Source of the DNA: Isoetes taiwanensis
Lineage: Eukaryota > Streptophyta > Lycopodiopsida > Isoetales > Isoetaceae
Assembly (NCBI GenBank): GCA_021234155.1
Contig: JAJEKV010000002.1
Span: forward strand, 35,754,128-35,818,127
DNA: 64,000 bases
Reading direction: 5' to 3'
The first letter of the stretch is position 1; each line of letters opens with the position of its first letter. This document shows positions 23,140-35,310 of this stretch, piece after piece. The translations under genes and the position numbers were made by a program. Under the pieces are notes generated by a model. It ran no database searches. It saw only the letters and a list, made by a program, of their open reading frames with translations, and was not told the DNA's origin.

Positions 23140-23780
23140 TTCATACGAAGGAAGGAAGGAAGGAAGGAAGAACTTTTAATGTCCACGGAACCCAATCGGG
23201 TTATGGGACCACAAGTACAAAACGGGACCGAAGTCCCTAACCAGAACCAGGACCGAAGCCCACAGAACAAACCATAATCACCATGGCCCGGATTAAAAAC
23301 CACATGGGAAAAATCGCTTGCCGGGATGACTACGATCAAAATCCATGCTATTGCCGAAGCAATAAGCATACCTCCAACGGACAAGACTTCACCAAACGCC
23401 GTAACCGTAACCTCTTCATAATCGGGTCTTTGAAAACCGACGCCTCTAACGCCAAATCGCCCGCACGCCAGGGAAGGCGGCGCCAGAAAAAACCGTTCAA
23501 GAAATCGCCCGCTGGAGGTGCCTCCTCACCAAATCGCTCCACCGATCCAGGCATGCTTTCAGGCACATACGCCGAGCACGCCCAGCAGCGCCACCCATCA
23601 TCGCAAGACCTCCCAGCGCCATCCATCACTACGCCTTTACAACCACGGAAGGCCAGCGCCAGTAAAGTACGGCGGCAGCGGCGAGGCAAGGCGGCGCAAG
23701 CCGACGAGGGAAGGGGCCTTCTCAAGAACAAGAAGACTAAATAAGTCTCAAGTCTACTCAACTCCAAGCCAGTCACTGCA
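23140..23780 (-). mobile_element. LINE 3' end fragment, minus strand
   Basis: Beside a GAAGG pentamer repeat (23151-23172), the segment 23173-23215 matches the 3' end of the LINE copy at 48840-48880 (GTCCACGGA, CCAATCGGG, TATGGGAC). The GATTAAAAA hairpin motif follows at 23290-23312. Upstream on the minus strand (to about 23776) lies an Arg/Pro-rich open frame without recognisable reverse transcriptase, so the copy is internally deleted or of a non-autonomous type. Confidence 0.6.
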
Positions 23781-24819
23781 ATAACAGTACCCTTAGCTGC
23801 CGGCTAAATATGCCAATGGACTCTTCTCACTGTGCCTCGCTTGTAGTAGATTACACTCATGATAAACCCCGGCCGAATCAAGTGTAGGTAAGAATCTCAA
23901 ATAGTAAAACTGCACAAAATCTAGGCTCTTGGTTGCCCCAACTTTATCCAAATGCATTCACAGATGAACTAAGAAAATATTCTGTAACTTCATGTTGAAA
24001 ATGGAAGAAACCACAACCAACTATTACTGCTCAAATACCTTTCCAGAATGAAGTAACGAGAACCAATATCTTGACATTTAAATCCCAAGAAGCTACAAAG
24101 AGTGCAAATATTTTGATCAAGTAAGTGAGTGCGATCGCATAGAAGCTACAATGAGTGCAGCCTAACACCTGAACCCGAGAAAGAAAGCTTGTGCAGCATA
24201 TCCATCCTGAATCTGAGTGATGCTGGCCAAGTATACACATCAAGAAAGGGAATAGAGCGTACCAGAAAGATTGCTACTTCTTCTGAGCAAAAGATAGAGC
24301 GAGCAGAAGGCCCTATTGATGCCCAAATAGCTTCTTGTCTTATGGTTAAGTCACAGAAGAAAGGCAGGGCGACGAATCTATCTAGAAACCTTGCATTGAA
24401 GGGCTCTTCAGAGCTAAGGCGAGCTCTGGAAGTTCCCTCTACCACAGGCCTAAATCGTTGAGGCTAAGCACCCTTCTTTAATCTGCAAGAGAGCCACTGA
24501 ACGAAGAAGCTAGTGATCCTTCGACCACTCTTCCAGCAAGAAACGGAGCAATATTAGCTGCAAGAGAGATGGGCGGCCGCCTGCCGCCGCCCTAACCGCA
24601 AAACCCTAGCGCCATCCGATATCTGATTTTTCATCCATTCCATTTCCTAAAGATCTAGCAGGGGATAATTTTTTGTTCCCCTAGGAAAAAAAATCTTAAA
24701 AAAATACAAATTAGCCAGCCTTCTGAACTTTCTATTCTAGCATTAGAAGTAGGCCACTTTTTTTCGGCCTGATCTTCATAGTCTTTACTATCTGTATGAG
24801 ATCTTCTTTAGCCTTCTCA

Positions 24820-25045
24820 TTTTGTTCTTTAGCAGTAAAAATCCCTTTCAAGCTTTTTCTTTAATCCTTGCAGCAGCTAGTGCCTTCCAGATCTCAGGTA
24901 CTACACTTTCAATTCTTAAAGCTGATGTTTATAGTTTGGGTGTGATTTGTCATGAGATTTTTACAGGGAGGAAGCCCAACAACAGGATAAAGAAGTCTAT
25001 TCTACTAGGACTGATAGTTTGCATCACCTCTTTGCATCTCCTCGT
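24820..25045 (+). pseudogene. receptor-like kinase exon fragment
   Basis: The segment near 24900-24985 encodes LKADVYSLGVICHEIFTGRKP, the DVYSxGV region of subdomain IX of plant receptor-like kinases. The Asp that anchors the catalytic loop is kept. No other kinase subdomain is visible around it, and the frame runs into a stop at 25049. A captured or relic exon is the likely explanation. The flanks (23780-24820 and 25050-25640) show no gene. Confidence 0.7.
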
Positions 25046-25640
25046 TTGAATTATAAACTCTGTTTGGCATTTATGACATGGTACAATATACAAAAAAAAA
25101 GGGGATTGGAGGAGGATGTCTAGATAAATTGACAAATTTTGATGGGTATTATGCTCGTGTGTGGTAATTGGATTGGTGGAATCAAATATAAAGGTATTTA
25201 CTTTTGCCAAGATGCCTAGAGTTAGAAAAATATCATGAACTTAATTTCACTCAAACTTCTGTAGTGCAATTTCAACGTTCAACTTTTGTATGCAGCTTCT
25301 ACTATTTGAGGTTTAAAAGAAAGACTTTCGTTACATGAGAACCTGGCACAAATTCATTGTTTTGCAGTTGCATCTAAACAATTGTGATTCCAAAAGCAGC
25401 TATGGTGGTTATACCAATAGAATACAAAATTCTATTGATTGATTAACTGAATGCAAGACTATAGACAAAATACCTAGCTTGAAATTGTCCTAGATTGCTA
25501 TCTATTTCACTTTCATTACATACTCCTCTTTTATTATTGTACTTCAAAACAATTCAATCTCTTACATGCGTAACCTTCTCTTTCATTACGAATACATACA
25601 TAAATATTCACTAAAAGGCACAAAGCTAGCGACAAATTCT

Positions 25641-25750
25641 TGTAATAATGTAATAGATTTTACAATGGTTGTCCCCATAAAGGATAGATAAGAATCATGT
25701 AATAATGTAACAGATTTTACAATGGTTGTCCCCATAAAGGATAGATAGGG
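25641..25750. repeat. 58-bp-period tandem duplication
   Basis: The unit at 25641-25692 recurs at 25699-25750 with one or two changes. It lies just upstream of the plus-strand LINE fragment. Confidence 0.8.
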
Positions 25751-25789
25751 TCATATCGCATCCCATAAGCCATGTAACCGTGCCGAAAA

Positions 25790-26400
25790 ATGCAGGAGCT
25801 CCGATCTGTCGTTGCCCAGCAAGGCAAGGGCCTCCAGGCAGAGGCGCATGAACAATGGCGGCACTGCACGCGGGAGAGGGCAAGACAGGACCAAGTCTTG
25901 CAAGAGCTGAGCTCCAGACTTCAGAGAAAAGAAGCTGCAGTGCATGACACACCAGTACCGCAAGACGTCAATCGGGGTCACCTGGTCAACCTGAACGCCA
26001 GCAGCCACAGCCCCGCCCTGTCGCACCATCATCACGCGTGCTGCCACCAGGCCAGGGTGGGCCAGTGCCCTGACCGGACGCTGAGCTCTGTGAGCGCAGG
26101 CGACGGAGCCACAACCTGGTAGTTCGGGGCCTGCCGGAAGAGCTGGGAGAGAATCCCTTGGCTCCTACCTCCAGGAGGTTTTGGATCTGCGGACTCACCT
26201 CCGCCCCCAGGCGCCTGCCTACCTGAGGTGCCGGGGTATGTATATTTGTACAGCTGCCAGCAGGCTTGTTGCTGCGACGGTTTTTCCCTCCTAAGGGGGG
26301 GTTTTTTAATCCAGGTAGCAACGGGCTTGCTGCACCCGTGTAATTTGGGTCCCATAGGCCGATTGGCCTCCGCGGACGATAAAAGAACCTTCCTTCCTAA
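25790..26400 (+). mobile_element. LINE fragment with ORF1-like tail and 3' end, plus strand
   Basis: The GC-rich segment encodes a coiled-coil-like frame (25790-26122) and then NLVVRGLPEELGENPLA near 26105-26160, resembling the RNA-binding domain of a LINE ORF1. It is followed by the family 3' end: the G-run plus GGTTTTTTAATCC hairpin at 26285-26312, then 26348-26390, the reverse complement of the terminal sequence seen at 48840. No reverse transcriptase is present. Confidence 0.6.
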
Positions 26401-28195
26401 ATGTGAGTTAATGCAACCTCACAATTTGCTAACTAAAGGACTTTGATGGTATACTTAGGGTCTTTCATGTAATTGAATTTGGACATGATAAAATACCTAA
26501 GCTAGTCAAGAGGCAAATACAAAACTAGCATCTTATATTATAATGTTTTGTAATGGACCACGCCCTAGATCCAACGGCTGAGGTTTAATCACTTTATCCT
26601 ATGGTTACGATTTGCCAATCTTTCGAACTTAGGGTTGAGAGTTAACGCAACACAGTTTTAGAGCTATTCTTGCACTGCGAACAGTATTGCGTTAACTCTT
26701 TATAATTGATAGGAGGGTGTGATCCAGCATGCTACCATAAACAATTTAGACATATAAAATTTGTGGATCACAATTAAAACAGATGATGTAGCTGAAGGTG
26801 TTCTGCACTTGGTGGCAAAATAGTTCATGAGACTGGACCTTTGCCAGGAAGCAATACAAAAATTACAGCTTGCTCTTGGATCCAGATAGTTTGAAATTGG
26901 TGTATGGCTTAATTCACCGGAATAAAGCTATTATAAATTGACACACTTAACACATTTACAAGATCTATCAAGGTGGGTGGCGTGTCATTGACTTCATATA
27001 TTTTATAGTTGTATGTAAATTTCCAGCAAAAGCATTCGATGCATTTGATCTAGATGGATTGTTAATCTTTGCACCTTTATAATTTTTTTTCAGTTTTTAA
27101 ATGAAAGCTTGATAGGTTTCCTCCTACTTGAGCTGCTAACATTCCATCACAGTAAGAATGCAATCACAAACCCATTATAGTAAAGACGCAATCACAAAAC
27201 TTAGTATCAGAATTCACAAATAAAGCATGAATTCACAAATAAAGCATGAATGTTTGCATAACGCATGAATGTTTTGTTATCGGTCATTGGTAGCTTCTAT
27301 AAAATACAATTTATTATAAAACTCCTCCAATCTGAATAGAGAATCAATGAAGGAAAGTCCCTTCTGAGGACGAAACCCCAAGGTTCTTTGAAATTCAAAA
27401 TTCAATACTGGGTTTTGGACCTGGTAGTTTTTTTTATATAAATGCAACGTAAGAACACACATTTTGATGACTACAATACATAAATTATGATGTAATGCTG
27501 ATTGTGCAATATGGACCTTTGACAAAAAGACCAGACAGTAAAATTCATAGCACAACCTTTGACATGAATGTATATTAAGGCTTCCTTAAGTAAAAAACAA
27601 TAGAGCAAAACCAATACACAACCTCTAACAATAATAATAGTGTCGTTATTGAGTATCCCATTACAAAATGGCAAGGTGATGTGCCAAAACCGAACGGCAG
27701 CTTGCAGCTGCTTGAGCTAAATATAGAGAGAAGTGCGACACAGAGACAAAAAGCACTAGAGATAGCTATGAAACATGAAGCTTGATTAGAGACAAAAAGC
27801 ACTAGAGACAACTATGGAACACTTCGCTCGATTGGACCGTAACTAGTATTCGAATAATGATGTCATATAACATTGTGAATGTGATCAATATTAGGAGTAT
27901 ATATACAAAAAATGTTGCTTAGACAAATTTACCGCTTATATTCCAACGCGTAATGTCATTAATGTGGTTGTTTGGGGATACACACACTCTTGACATATTC
28001 CCAAGATGAATGTTAACAGCTCATTATCAGCCATTCGACCTGTTCATGGGTTTCTAGTTGTGTGGTTTGTATGTGTGTCTTTCCATAAGTCATACCTTCC
28101 ATAGCCCAGTCTTAATAACGGAGCAATCTTTGTGCAGCTGCATTAAAAGAACTACCATGAGTCACAAAGATATGGAACACAATAACAAGGAAAAA
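26401..28195. other. AT-rich intergenic region with small repeats
   Basis: A 13-bp-stem hairpin lies at 26638-26650 and 26687-26699. Short direct repeats occur near 27180-27260 (AAAGCATGAAT) and 27745-27815 (GACAAAAAGCACTAGAGA). No coding segment is recognised. Confidence 0.5.
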
Positions 28196-28201
28196 TCAAA
28201 A

Positions 28202-29145
28202 TTACTTACCACTTGAAGAGGATAAGACAATCACAACTCTCATGGATGCATTGTTTGGTGGAAGCTCAACCTGTATTGGATAGATCTTGCCATTCACATG
28301 ATGTTTGTAGCAAAGAATAATGTCTTCATTAATATTTGCCACATCTTTCAAAGCCTCAGAAAGCTCCTTTAGACTCTGCCCTTCAAATGTGAACTTGTGC
28401 CACTCTGTTTTATTTGCTAATTCACCCTCATCAGATGCCAAAGCGTAGTATACTGTTCTACCACCAGAAATTTTCTTCCTTAACAAATCTGTATCCTGGG
28501 AGAATTAAAATAATATGACTATGTAAGCAAATTATTGTTTCTGCTAAAAAATTAAATTTTCGCTAACCTGTACACCAGAATCCTCTGTTTTGTATTCCAC
28601 TATCTCCACAGTCCATAGTACCCAGTTTTGAGTTGCTGAAGTAACAGGAAGATCATGAGTGACAGAGTTCCTCCATGGGGGAAGGCCACTGTTAGCGCGC
28701 AAACAATTGCCATATCTAGTAAGAAGCTTTACAAAGGGCCCCTCGTTGAAGGGAGTCCATTCAACAGAATGGTCTGTTGCCACACTTTGCAAAACTTTTT
28801 TTCCAGTCATTCCTAGAAGGAATGGAGCATCGGAAGCACAAAGGTACAATTTATAGCAACTCTTGAGCCTGATTTGCCTGTTATGGTTAACACATTCCAC
28901 TGTCCAAATGGTAGCTTCATTGGGGTCTCTTTGTTGAAAAACGTGGACTCCATCACGATCAGCGACGAGGTATTTTCCATGTGCATTGAGGAGTCTGACA
29001 CATTTGGATTTTAAAAAATACTCCATCTGGAAAGATATAATTTTGCCTGAGTTAGGAACGACCGATGCGAAAACTAAGGCAAAATAAAGAACATAGAAGG
29101 AACTGTTTGTGTGAAAGAACAGGGTATAGTGTAGCTAGACTTACC
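28202..29145 (-). CDS. DUF569 fascin-like protein, copy 1
   Basis: Coding exon 1 (29026-28568) starts MEYFLKSKCVRLLNAHGKYL and encodes the DUF569 beta-trefoil, a fascin/actin-crosslinker-like fold of unknown function in plants. Exon 2 (28495 down to about 28205) encodes the second conserved domain, with GGRTVYYALASDEGEL and ILCYKHHVNGKIYPIQVELP. A donor after SSSSG suggests a short last exon as in copy 2; otherwise the frame stops after GK at 28202. A 5' leader intron (29144-29027) ends immediately before the ATG. No frameshift is seen. A second copy, inverted, is at 46947-47859. Molecular role is unknown; expression is plausible. Confidence 0.88.
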
Positions 29146-29214
29146 GGAGTGCGCCGAAACGGTGTGGCAGAGATAAAACGCAGTTGAATCGATGTTGAAG
29201 CGGCAAGGGTGCGC

Positions 29215-29221
29215 CTATATA
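29215..29221 (-). promoter_or_regulatory. TATA-like element of DUF569 copy 1
   Basis: On the minus strand TATATAG lies about 70 bases upstream of the donor of the leader intron, a sensible place for a core promoter. Confidence 0.4.
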
Positions 29222-29509
29222 AGAGATCTGGCGATGCGCGTCTAGGCGCAAAGTCTAGGCTACTGAGAAGCTTCTGAAATGCACGTACTTCAGATGCCGC
29301 TGATGTGGCGCCAGCTGGCTCGATTAAACCGAACCATTCTGCCTAAATTTGTACGCATTTGCACATGAGCTAAATCCGAGACGGCCGGTTTGACGTCTGA
29401 GCCGGTCGTCCCCGAACTGCTGGAGCAGTTCAGACCTGAGCGTCTTGAACGGCTTGACGTCCGGCAAGTTTTGCCGCTCAAATGTGAGGCGTCTCTAACT
29501 GCGGAACTT

Positions 29510-30246
29510 GCCTCGTCCTTACCTTACGTCAAGGAAGGTGTTGATTCCTGTTTGAGAGCCAATGGCAGACTGCCATGTGGCAACCATTCTATTCAACAAT
29601 GGAAAGTGACTGCTCCATTCTGGCATGACCTCCTGCAGCCGGTTCGTTGCTGACCAACATAGTTTTTGCTGTGCCATAGCCGGTTCTGGCATGACCAACG
29701 GAGCAGCCATAGCCGAAGTTCCGGCATGACCAACAGAGCAGCCATAACCGAAATTTTCGAAGCTTTTCTGAAGATTTTCTGAAGCCATAGCCGAAGCTTT
29801 TGTGAAGATTTCAAGCCATACAGTAAGCTTTTCCTCAAGATTCGGCAGCCATAGCCGCTTTCTTCAAAATTCAAGCTTTTCTCAAGATTTCATAGTTTCG
29901 ACGTCGGAATCAGACCGCCATACGACTATGGCAGTTGCTACCGCCACGGTCACGCCCCCGGCTGCCCGGCCGGCCAAGCAGAGCCTCGCCAAACGAATCC
30001 ATTCATAGCTATGGTTCCACATAACGCCAAGGTAAGTGGGTATTGATTCCACGGATTCAAGAATCATTCTTATCCGTACGAAAACCGCATGCGTAAAACC
30101 GAGAATCCAAATGGTTGTTTTGACGTTGTGGAGCAGGTTCAGTATTTGCCAAATTTCTTGACCCGCTAGACCCGTCGCACCAACCCGGCAGCCTTGATTC
30201 TCGCAGTCGTAATCAGTAAGAATGCCCTCCCCCTTCCCGTCCCACA
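29510..30246. repeat. dispersed repeat upstream of DUF569 copy 1
   Basis: The segment 29520-29650 (GTCAAGG, GCCATGTGGCAACCATTCT, GGCATGACCT) resembles 48180-48310 downstream of copy 2. It is followed by imperfect direct repeats of CATAGCCGAAG and GGCATGACCAAC (29640-29860). Near 30012-30027 and 30120-30137 lie inverted GGTTCCACATAACG and CGTTGTGGAGCAGG motifs, like the fold-back at 48362. No gene is recognised. Confidence 0.5.
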
Positions 30247-30249
30247 TAA

Positions 30250-30293
30250 CACTACAAGAGGAAGGGGGTATTAGAGTCAGTTTTAGCGTCAGA
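30250..30293 (+). repeat. CACTA left terminal inverted repeat
   Basis: This 44-bp repeat is identical to the reverse complement of 44378-44421. It includes the TTAGAGTCA motif that recurs in the subterminal array. Confidence 0.95.
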
Positions 30294-30900
30294 TCTTAGT
30301 TATAAACTTAGATAGAAAAAAACCAAAAAAAACCCTTGAACTGACATTATGGCTGACGCTACAACTGACTCTACATTCTGTCGTTTAAACGACAGAATTA
30401 ACGTCAGACTTTAGAGTCAGTTTTGCAGCAGATATAGAGTCACAATTAGAGTCAACCATAGTGTTAGAATTAGAGGCAACTCTACCATCAGCATTAGAGT
30501 CAGCATTAGAGTCACAGTAAAAGTCAATCATAGTATTAGAATTAGAGGCAACTCTATCATCAACATTAGAGTCACAATTAGAGTCAACCATAGTGTTAGA
30601 ATTAGAGACAACTCTACCATCAACATTAGAGTCAGTATTAGAGTCAACAGTAGTGTTAGAATAGAGTCAACTTTACCATCACAATTAGAGTCAGCATTAG
30701 TGTCACAATTAGAGTCATTCATAGCGTTAGAATTAGAGTCAACTATTTAGACAGCCTTAGCATCGACTTTAGAATCAGAAGTAGAGTCAGAATAGAGTTT
30801 CTGTAGCGTTAGAATTAAAGTCAGCCAATATGACACAATTAGAGTCAATTCTAACGTCAGGATAGAAGTCGATCTTTGAGTTAGTTATAACGTCATTCCA
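30294..30900. repeat. left subterminal repeat array
   Basis: There are dozens of ATTAGAGTCA-type motifs with spacing near 12-24 bases. By analogy with En/Spm, these would be binding sites for the TnpA-like protein. A perfect 24-bp palindrome centred on TCGTTTAAACGA lies at 30375-30398. Confidence 0.85.
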
Positions 30901-31399
30901 TGCATCAGTCCATAAGACAACCCATACATCAATTCACGAATCAATTGGCCTATTACCTTTTTTTAGTCACCCCAATTTTATTTAAAGGGAGGGATATTTA
31001 AGTTGCAAATTTGTACCTTATGAACATTACATATATATTCTACAACTACTTTAATTATATTCTAGTATAGCTACAAAAAGACCACAAAATATAAGTAGCA
31101 AAATCCATAGTACTGCATAAAGTTCTACAAAAATCATAGAACATAAGTAGTCACAAAAAACTTAGAACATAAGTAGCAAATTCCATAGTACAGTGCGGAA
31201 AGAAACATCAAATAGTAAAGATCAACGATGTGATCTAGCAATCTTCTTGTACTTTTCAATGTTTCTCCTAGCAATAAGTTTTGCAATCTTCCTCGATGAG
31301 ACGCCAATATCATCCTCATGCCTGTAATAATTTTCAGCATATGCATCGTCCTCATCAACAAATGTCCTCTCCTCTTTGTCATGATGATTCTTATCCAAA

Positions 31400-31679
31400 T
31401 GGCATTCCTTTTCTATTGGAACCTGGAATGAAGCAATTATGAAATTTATAACACTAATAATGAATTAAAAATGTAAAGAACACCAAGTAAAGATTGATAA
31501 TACCTCAACAGGATGATCTTCCAACACTTGCTCTTCTTCATGCGCGCCGTCATCCTTGTCCTCATTCCCACCTTGATCACGATCCTCACCTTTATCCCGA
31601 TCATCATCTTGATCTCCATTATGATCCTCGCCCCCGCCCTTGCCCTCTCCCTCTCCCTCGCCCTCGCCCTCGCCCTCGC

Positions 31680-31716
<37 letters not shown>

Positions 31717-33320
31717 CTCCTCCTCCTCCTCCTCCTCCTCCTCCTCCTCCTCCTCCTCCTCCTCGTAATCTGGATCCTCATCTTCCCCTTCATCTCCATC
31801 CTCCTCCACCTCTTCCACTACATCTTTCTAATATGAGAGTAAAGTGTAAAGTTAGAAAGACATATAATATAATCAAATAAAAGAGAAATATTTAGATACT
31901 ACAATGTCATACCTTATTCTTCTTTTGTGTTCGACTCCTTGCTTTCGTTTCACAAAAATCTTGAGGCTTAAACTACGAAAACCAAATAAAATAAAGATAA
32001 GTTAAACGACTTACAAGTAAAAAAAAACAACTTACTCGATAACTTACAGATCCAGGCTTTTGTCCATCCTCAATCATCATTTCTCTGTATGCTTTGTACC
32101 CAATCGGTTTGATTTTGTCCAAAATTTGATCTCCCGGGTACAAACCCCAATCTTTGAACTTGAAGATTGCATTGCATAAAAATAAAGTAGACTTCATTAA
32201 TCTAATTCAACCAGCATCATACAATATCATTGAGCATGAAAAAAAAAAAACAAAAAGTATATTATACATATGCAACACGTATTCCATCGCATCCTCCTCT
32301 TCCAGTCTTCGGAACATATGTCCTACCAGCTGCAGCTCTCTTTTGTTGCTCATGTGGTTTGAATGTGGAGGCTTTGAATACTTTCCATTCCTCTTCCGAG
32401 ACGTTAATGGGCCTGCATTTTAATCCTTTGCGTATCTTCTTACGCAAATTGTCCCTATTTTTAATTGCAAATTAGTATGCATATATAATATGATAAGTTA
32501 GAAAAAACAAAGAATTAAAGAAAGAAGCATACTTCCAACGATTCCATCTCTTCGCCATAATTCCAAGGATGTATTCCACAAAAACACCCTTTCCATAAGT
32601 CCTCTGCACTGCTTCAACGGCTTCATATTTTCGGCTTTGCTTAACTTGTGGCCAAGTTTTGTTGATTTGACTTCCACAATAATGCCGCATGGCAATTGCA
32701 CAAGTATTTGCAAAGCCTCGTCCATGCTCATCCATATGAAGGCTACCTCCTTTTGAATAGAAAACCTATAAGGTAAAATAACACCTAATTTCCGTTTAAT
32801 AGAAGACCTATAACATGAAGTAAGACCTAAAATTCCCTTTGAATAGAAGACCTATAGAAGATGTATAACATTTAATAACACCTAAAAGAGCATTATTTAC
32901 ATCTACATACAACTACAACATGAAATACATCTAATTGAGCATTACTTACATCTACATACAACAAAATTAATCTTACCTCCCCTTTTGGAAGCTTTGTGAA
33001 CTCGATCTCCATTGCCTCTTCTTCCTCACGACCACTTTCGAGTATGCATCCTCGCTATAGTGAGTGGATGTGGATCAATGTTCAATGTGTCCGGGCTCTT
33101 ACCTAGGTGCAATGAACACTAGAGGAAGAAATGCTAGCCCTTCGCTTTGAGGACTTGGGTAAGGATGGGGTCGATTTGCGGTCTACTAGCAATTAGTTCT
33201 TGCATTGCCTTTAGATTTTCAACATCCATATTGGCAAGAACTTGCGCCATGTCCTCGGAGTTAGGGGTAGAGGTGGACGCCATTGGCCCTTTGCCCTTCT
33301 TGCATTTGCTTGTTCTCACT
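31400..33320 (-). CDS. TnpA-like (transposase_24-type) protein of the CACTA element
   Basis: Minus-strand exons can be read in order. 33283-33134 begins MASTSTPNSEDMAQVLANMD. About 33012-32985 reads MEIEFTKLPKGE. 32745-32535 holds HMDEHGRGFANTCAIAMRHY and ends near WNRWK. 32455-32262 holds RDNLRKKIRKGLKCRPINVS and HEQQKRAAAGRTYVPKTGRGG, resembling the conserved part of plant En/Spm transposase_24 proteins. 32180-32060 holds FKDWGLYPGD. The acidic tail is encoded at 31820-31465. In En/Spm this protein binds subterminal repeats. Transcription is divergent from the TNP2 gene. Exact joins are uncertain, and the 33134 exon ends in a stop unless spliced earlier. Confidence 0.6.
31640..31766. repeat. 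compound CTC/GTCCTC microsatellite in coding sequence
   Basis: CTCGCC units are followed by GTCCTC units and then about 18 CTC units. On the minus strand this encodes Glu/Asp and Glu-only runs in the TnpA-like protein. Confidence 0.9.
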
Positions 33321-34729
33321 AGAAGAAATCGTAGAATATTAGAATTTTAGAAATAATATAATTGAAATAGCATCAATGAAGAACAAGCAACTCAAAACAT
33401 TATGTTTCTATATGTTTATAAGCATCGATTAACAAATCTCACAAGTATCCATTTACCAATAGTATGTCAATCTTCCATACTCAATATGAAAGTTGGAAGC
33501 AGTTATTAATGGTATATTATAATATAGTATATTATACCATTTTATTTGCCCTCATACTAACAGATTCAAATAATAAATAGTGAAAGTTATAATATGATGG
33601 CAACAAAGCTAGCCTACTTGTTTGAAAACTGAAGCATAGTTCAGGCACCTACCTGCATTTTTCCTTGTTCTTGAGGACTATGTCTTGCCTTTTGGTCAAT
33701 CAAAACCACGTGTCGGCACACATTTCAATCTATGACAACCATAGCCAAGTAAATTTCAAGCCAGGTGGGGCAATGGGTTAAAGTGTAGATTGTCACATCT
33801 AATTATGATGTTGAAATCTATATGAAGTTTGACTATGCATAATTGGTATGCTACTCTTAAAGGGAGGCAGCTTTGGAATAAGGAGCTAATGCAGAACTGT
33901 TCCCTTGTAGCACGACCCAAAGGAATGCGCAACAGAAGGCCAGGTATGAGGCACTTGTGTAATATGCAACTACGTTAGAATAAAGGGGGGTGTGGAATAA
34001 ATGCAGTACCAACCAATCTTTATCGAGCAGACATATGCTTTTTCATGTCTAATATTAATTTACGAGGCCCTAGCGTGGGCCATGGCCGCATTCAATAATA
34101 TGTGCAACAGGGATTGCTTGCCATCCATTCAATCCAATGCATTCGTATTAGTTCTTGCTTGCCTTATAACCAGGCATCCCTGTCGCTCAAAGTCAGCCCA
34201 GTTATATCCTTTCTGATTCAATTCAACAAAGATCTGCTTTAAATTTTTGTTTTAAAACCTTCTTCAATCACCCTTTCTTTCCATCGTTCAATTCTAAATG
34301 AATGTGCCATCTGTTGCCAAAACCTTAGACTTTTATGGTCCTGACGTTGGGCTTCCAAGGAAGTCAGTCTTATACATGCACCACATCTGTTACATACATA
34401 TCTGTCCAGGCAAGTTTGATGATTGATGAACATTTCCATTTTCGTTCCAAGTTTCAACATGCCAACCTTTCCCAGGTTCAAGAGACCAACATCCCAAAAA
34501 CTATAACTTGATACATTCATCAACAATACTCTACAAAATTTGCAAGAACATGTAGAAAACTCCAATCTCTTATAATCAATATATCCGCTCATTATACAGC
34601 ACAAAATATCTATAAGTATATATACATTCGCCATGCACCCATGGAGAGAAATTCCTGTTCTCCATTGGCAAGACTCATTCTATTAGCAAAACTTAGCTGG
34701 TCAAACTAAACTCGGAAAGGCTCGTGCAA

Positions 34730-35310
34730 GGAAATAACCGAGGGCTAAACATGGCACCGAGTTTTTCTAGTAATTCCATCCGGGGTTCGGGAAGTACAAC
34801 AACCGTGATCTATGCTGGAATCCTTCAGAAGAAGGGAGCAGAACCACAATGCCTTCATAGATATCCGTAAGTTTCACCGCATACAAGGGGAGCCCCAACC
34901 AAAGTCTACATCATAGAGTGGAAAAATTAACCCGACTTGTAACCAGCAAATCTGGAGCAAGAGAAACCGGCACAATTGTGATTAGCTTCCATCCGGTTGT
35001 AGAGCTCCATGGCATCTATCTTTCGCCGCAGCCAAATACTTGTCATCGACCCTTTGATGGCATTGCTAACAAGCTCTGCAAAGATCCCGAAAAGGGTGCT
35101 TCGTAAGTTGACCGGCAGCTATGGAAGTAGAAGGACAAAATGTTGCATTCCCAAAATATCCTTTGGGCGATCTTTGGCTCTCAAGTCTCCAGGCTCCCAT
35201 CCATGGCCACCGAACATGTGTCTCGCTTTTCCCATTCAGTTTTCTTGCACTTGTTATGCATTTCCACAAATGTGCTGCAAGGCTTTCGAAGGGATATTCT
35301 TTCATACATC
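34730..35310 (-). pseudogene. captured BAHD acyltransferase fragment
   Basis: On the minus strand the frame from 35305 reads FESLAAHLWKCITSARKL, then KGYFGNATFCPSTSIAAGQL, then VDDKYLAAAKDRCHG. Further on, 34921-34889 encodes PLYDVDFGWG, the DFGWG structural motif diagnostic of BAHD (HXXXD) acyltransferases. After it comes LPNP-like text. Stops and frameshifts separate the parts, and the N-terminal half with the HXXXD catalytic motif is absent. BAHD enzymes transfer acyl groups from CoA thioesters to alcohols or amines in secondary metabolism. It lies wholly inside the CACTA element, so it is best read as a transduplicated host fragment. Confidence 0.85.

Noticed and set aside
23283-23776. 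Overlapping basic and Arg/Leu-rich frames on both strands
   Set aside because: They lie in a LINE-like 3' fragment of high GC content, where long chance frames are expected, and no domain was seen.
26530-26700. Possible second Helitron start (TCTTATATTATAATG) with a downstream hairpin
   Set aside because: No CTAG end with hairpin was found downstream, and the hairpin at 26638 is not followed by a Helitron terminus.
29290-29653. Open frames on both strands upstream of DUF569 copy 1
   Set aside because: They fall in a dispersed repeat shared with 48180-48310 and have no recognisable domain.
30375-30900. CRISPR-like array of regularly spaced short motifs
   Set aside because: The motifs are degenerate AGAGTCA units within CACTA subterminal DNA of a plant genome, with no uniform repeat-spacer structure.
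31494-31880. Long plus-strand frames rich in Pro/Arg or Leu/Val over the CTC repeat
   Set aside because: They are antisense shadows of the microsatellite that encodes the acidic tract on the minus strand.
34239-34634. 131-codon minus-strand frame inside the CACTA element as a gene
   Set aside because: It has Cys pairs but no recognisable family and no splice context; it may be a further captured fragment but cannot be supported.
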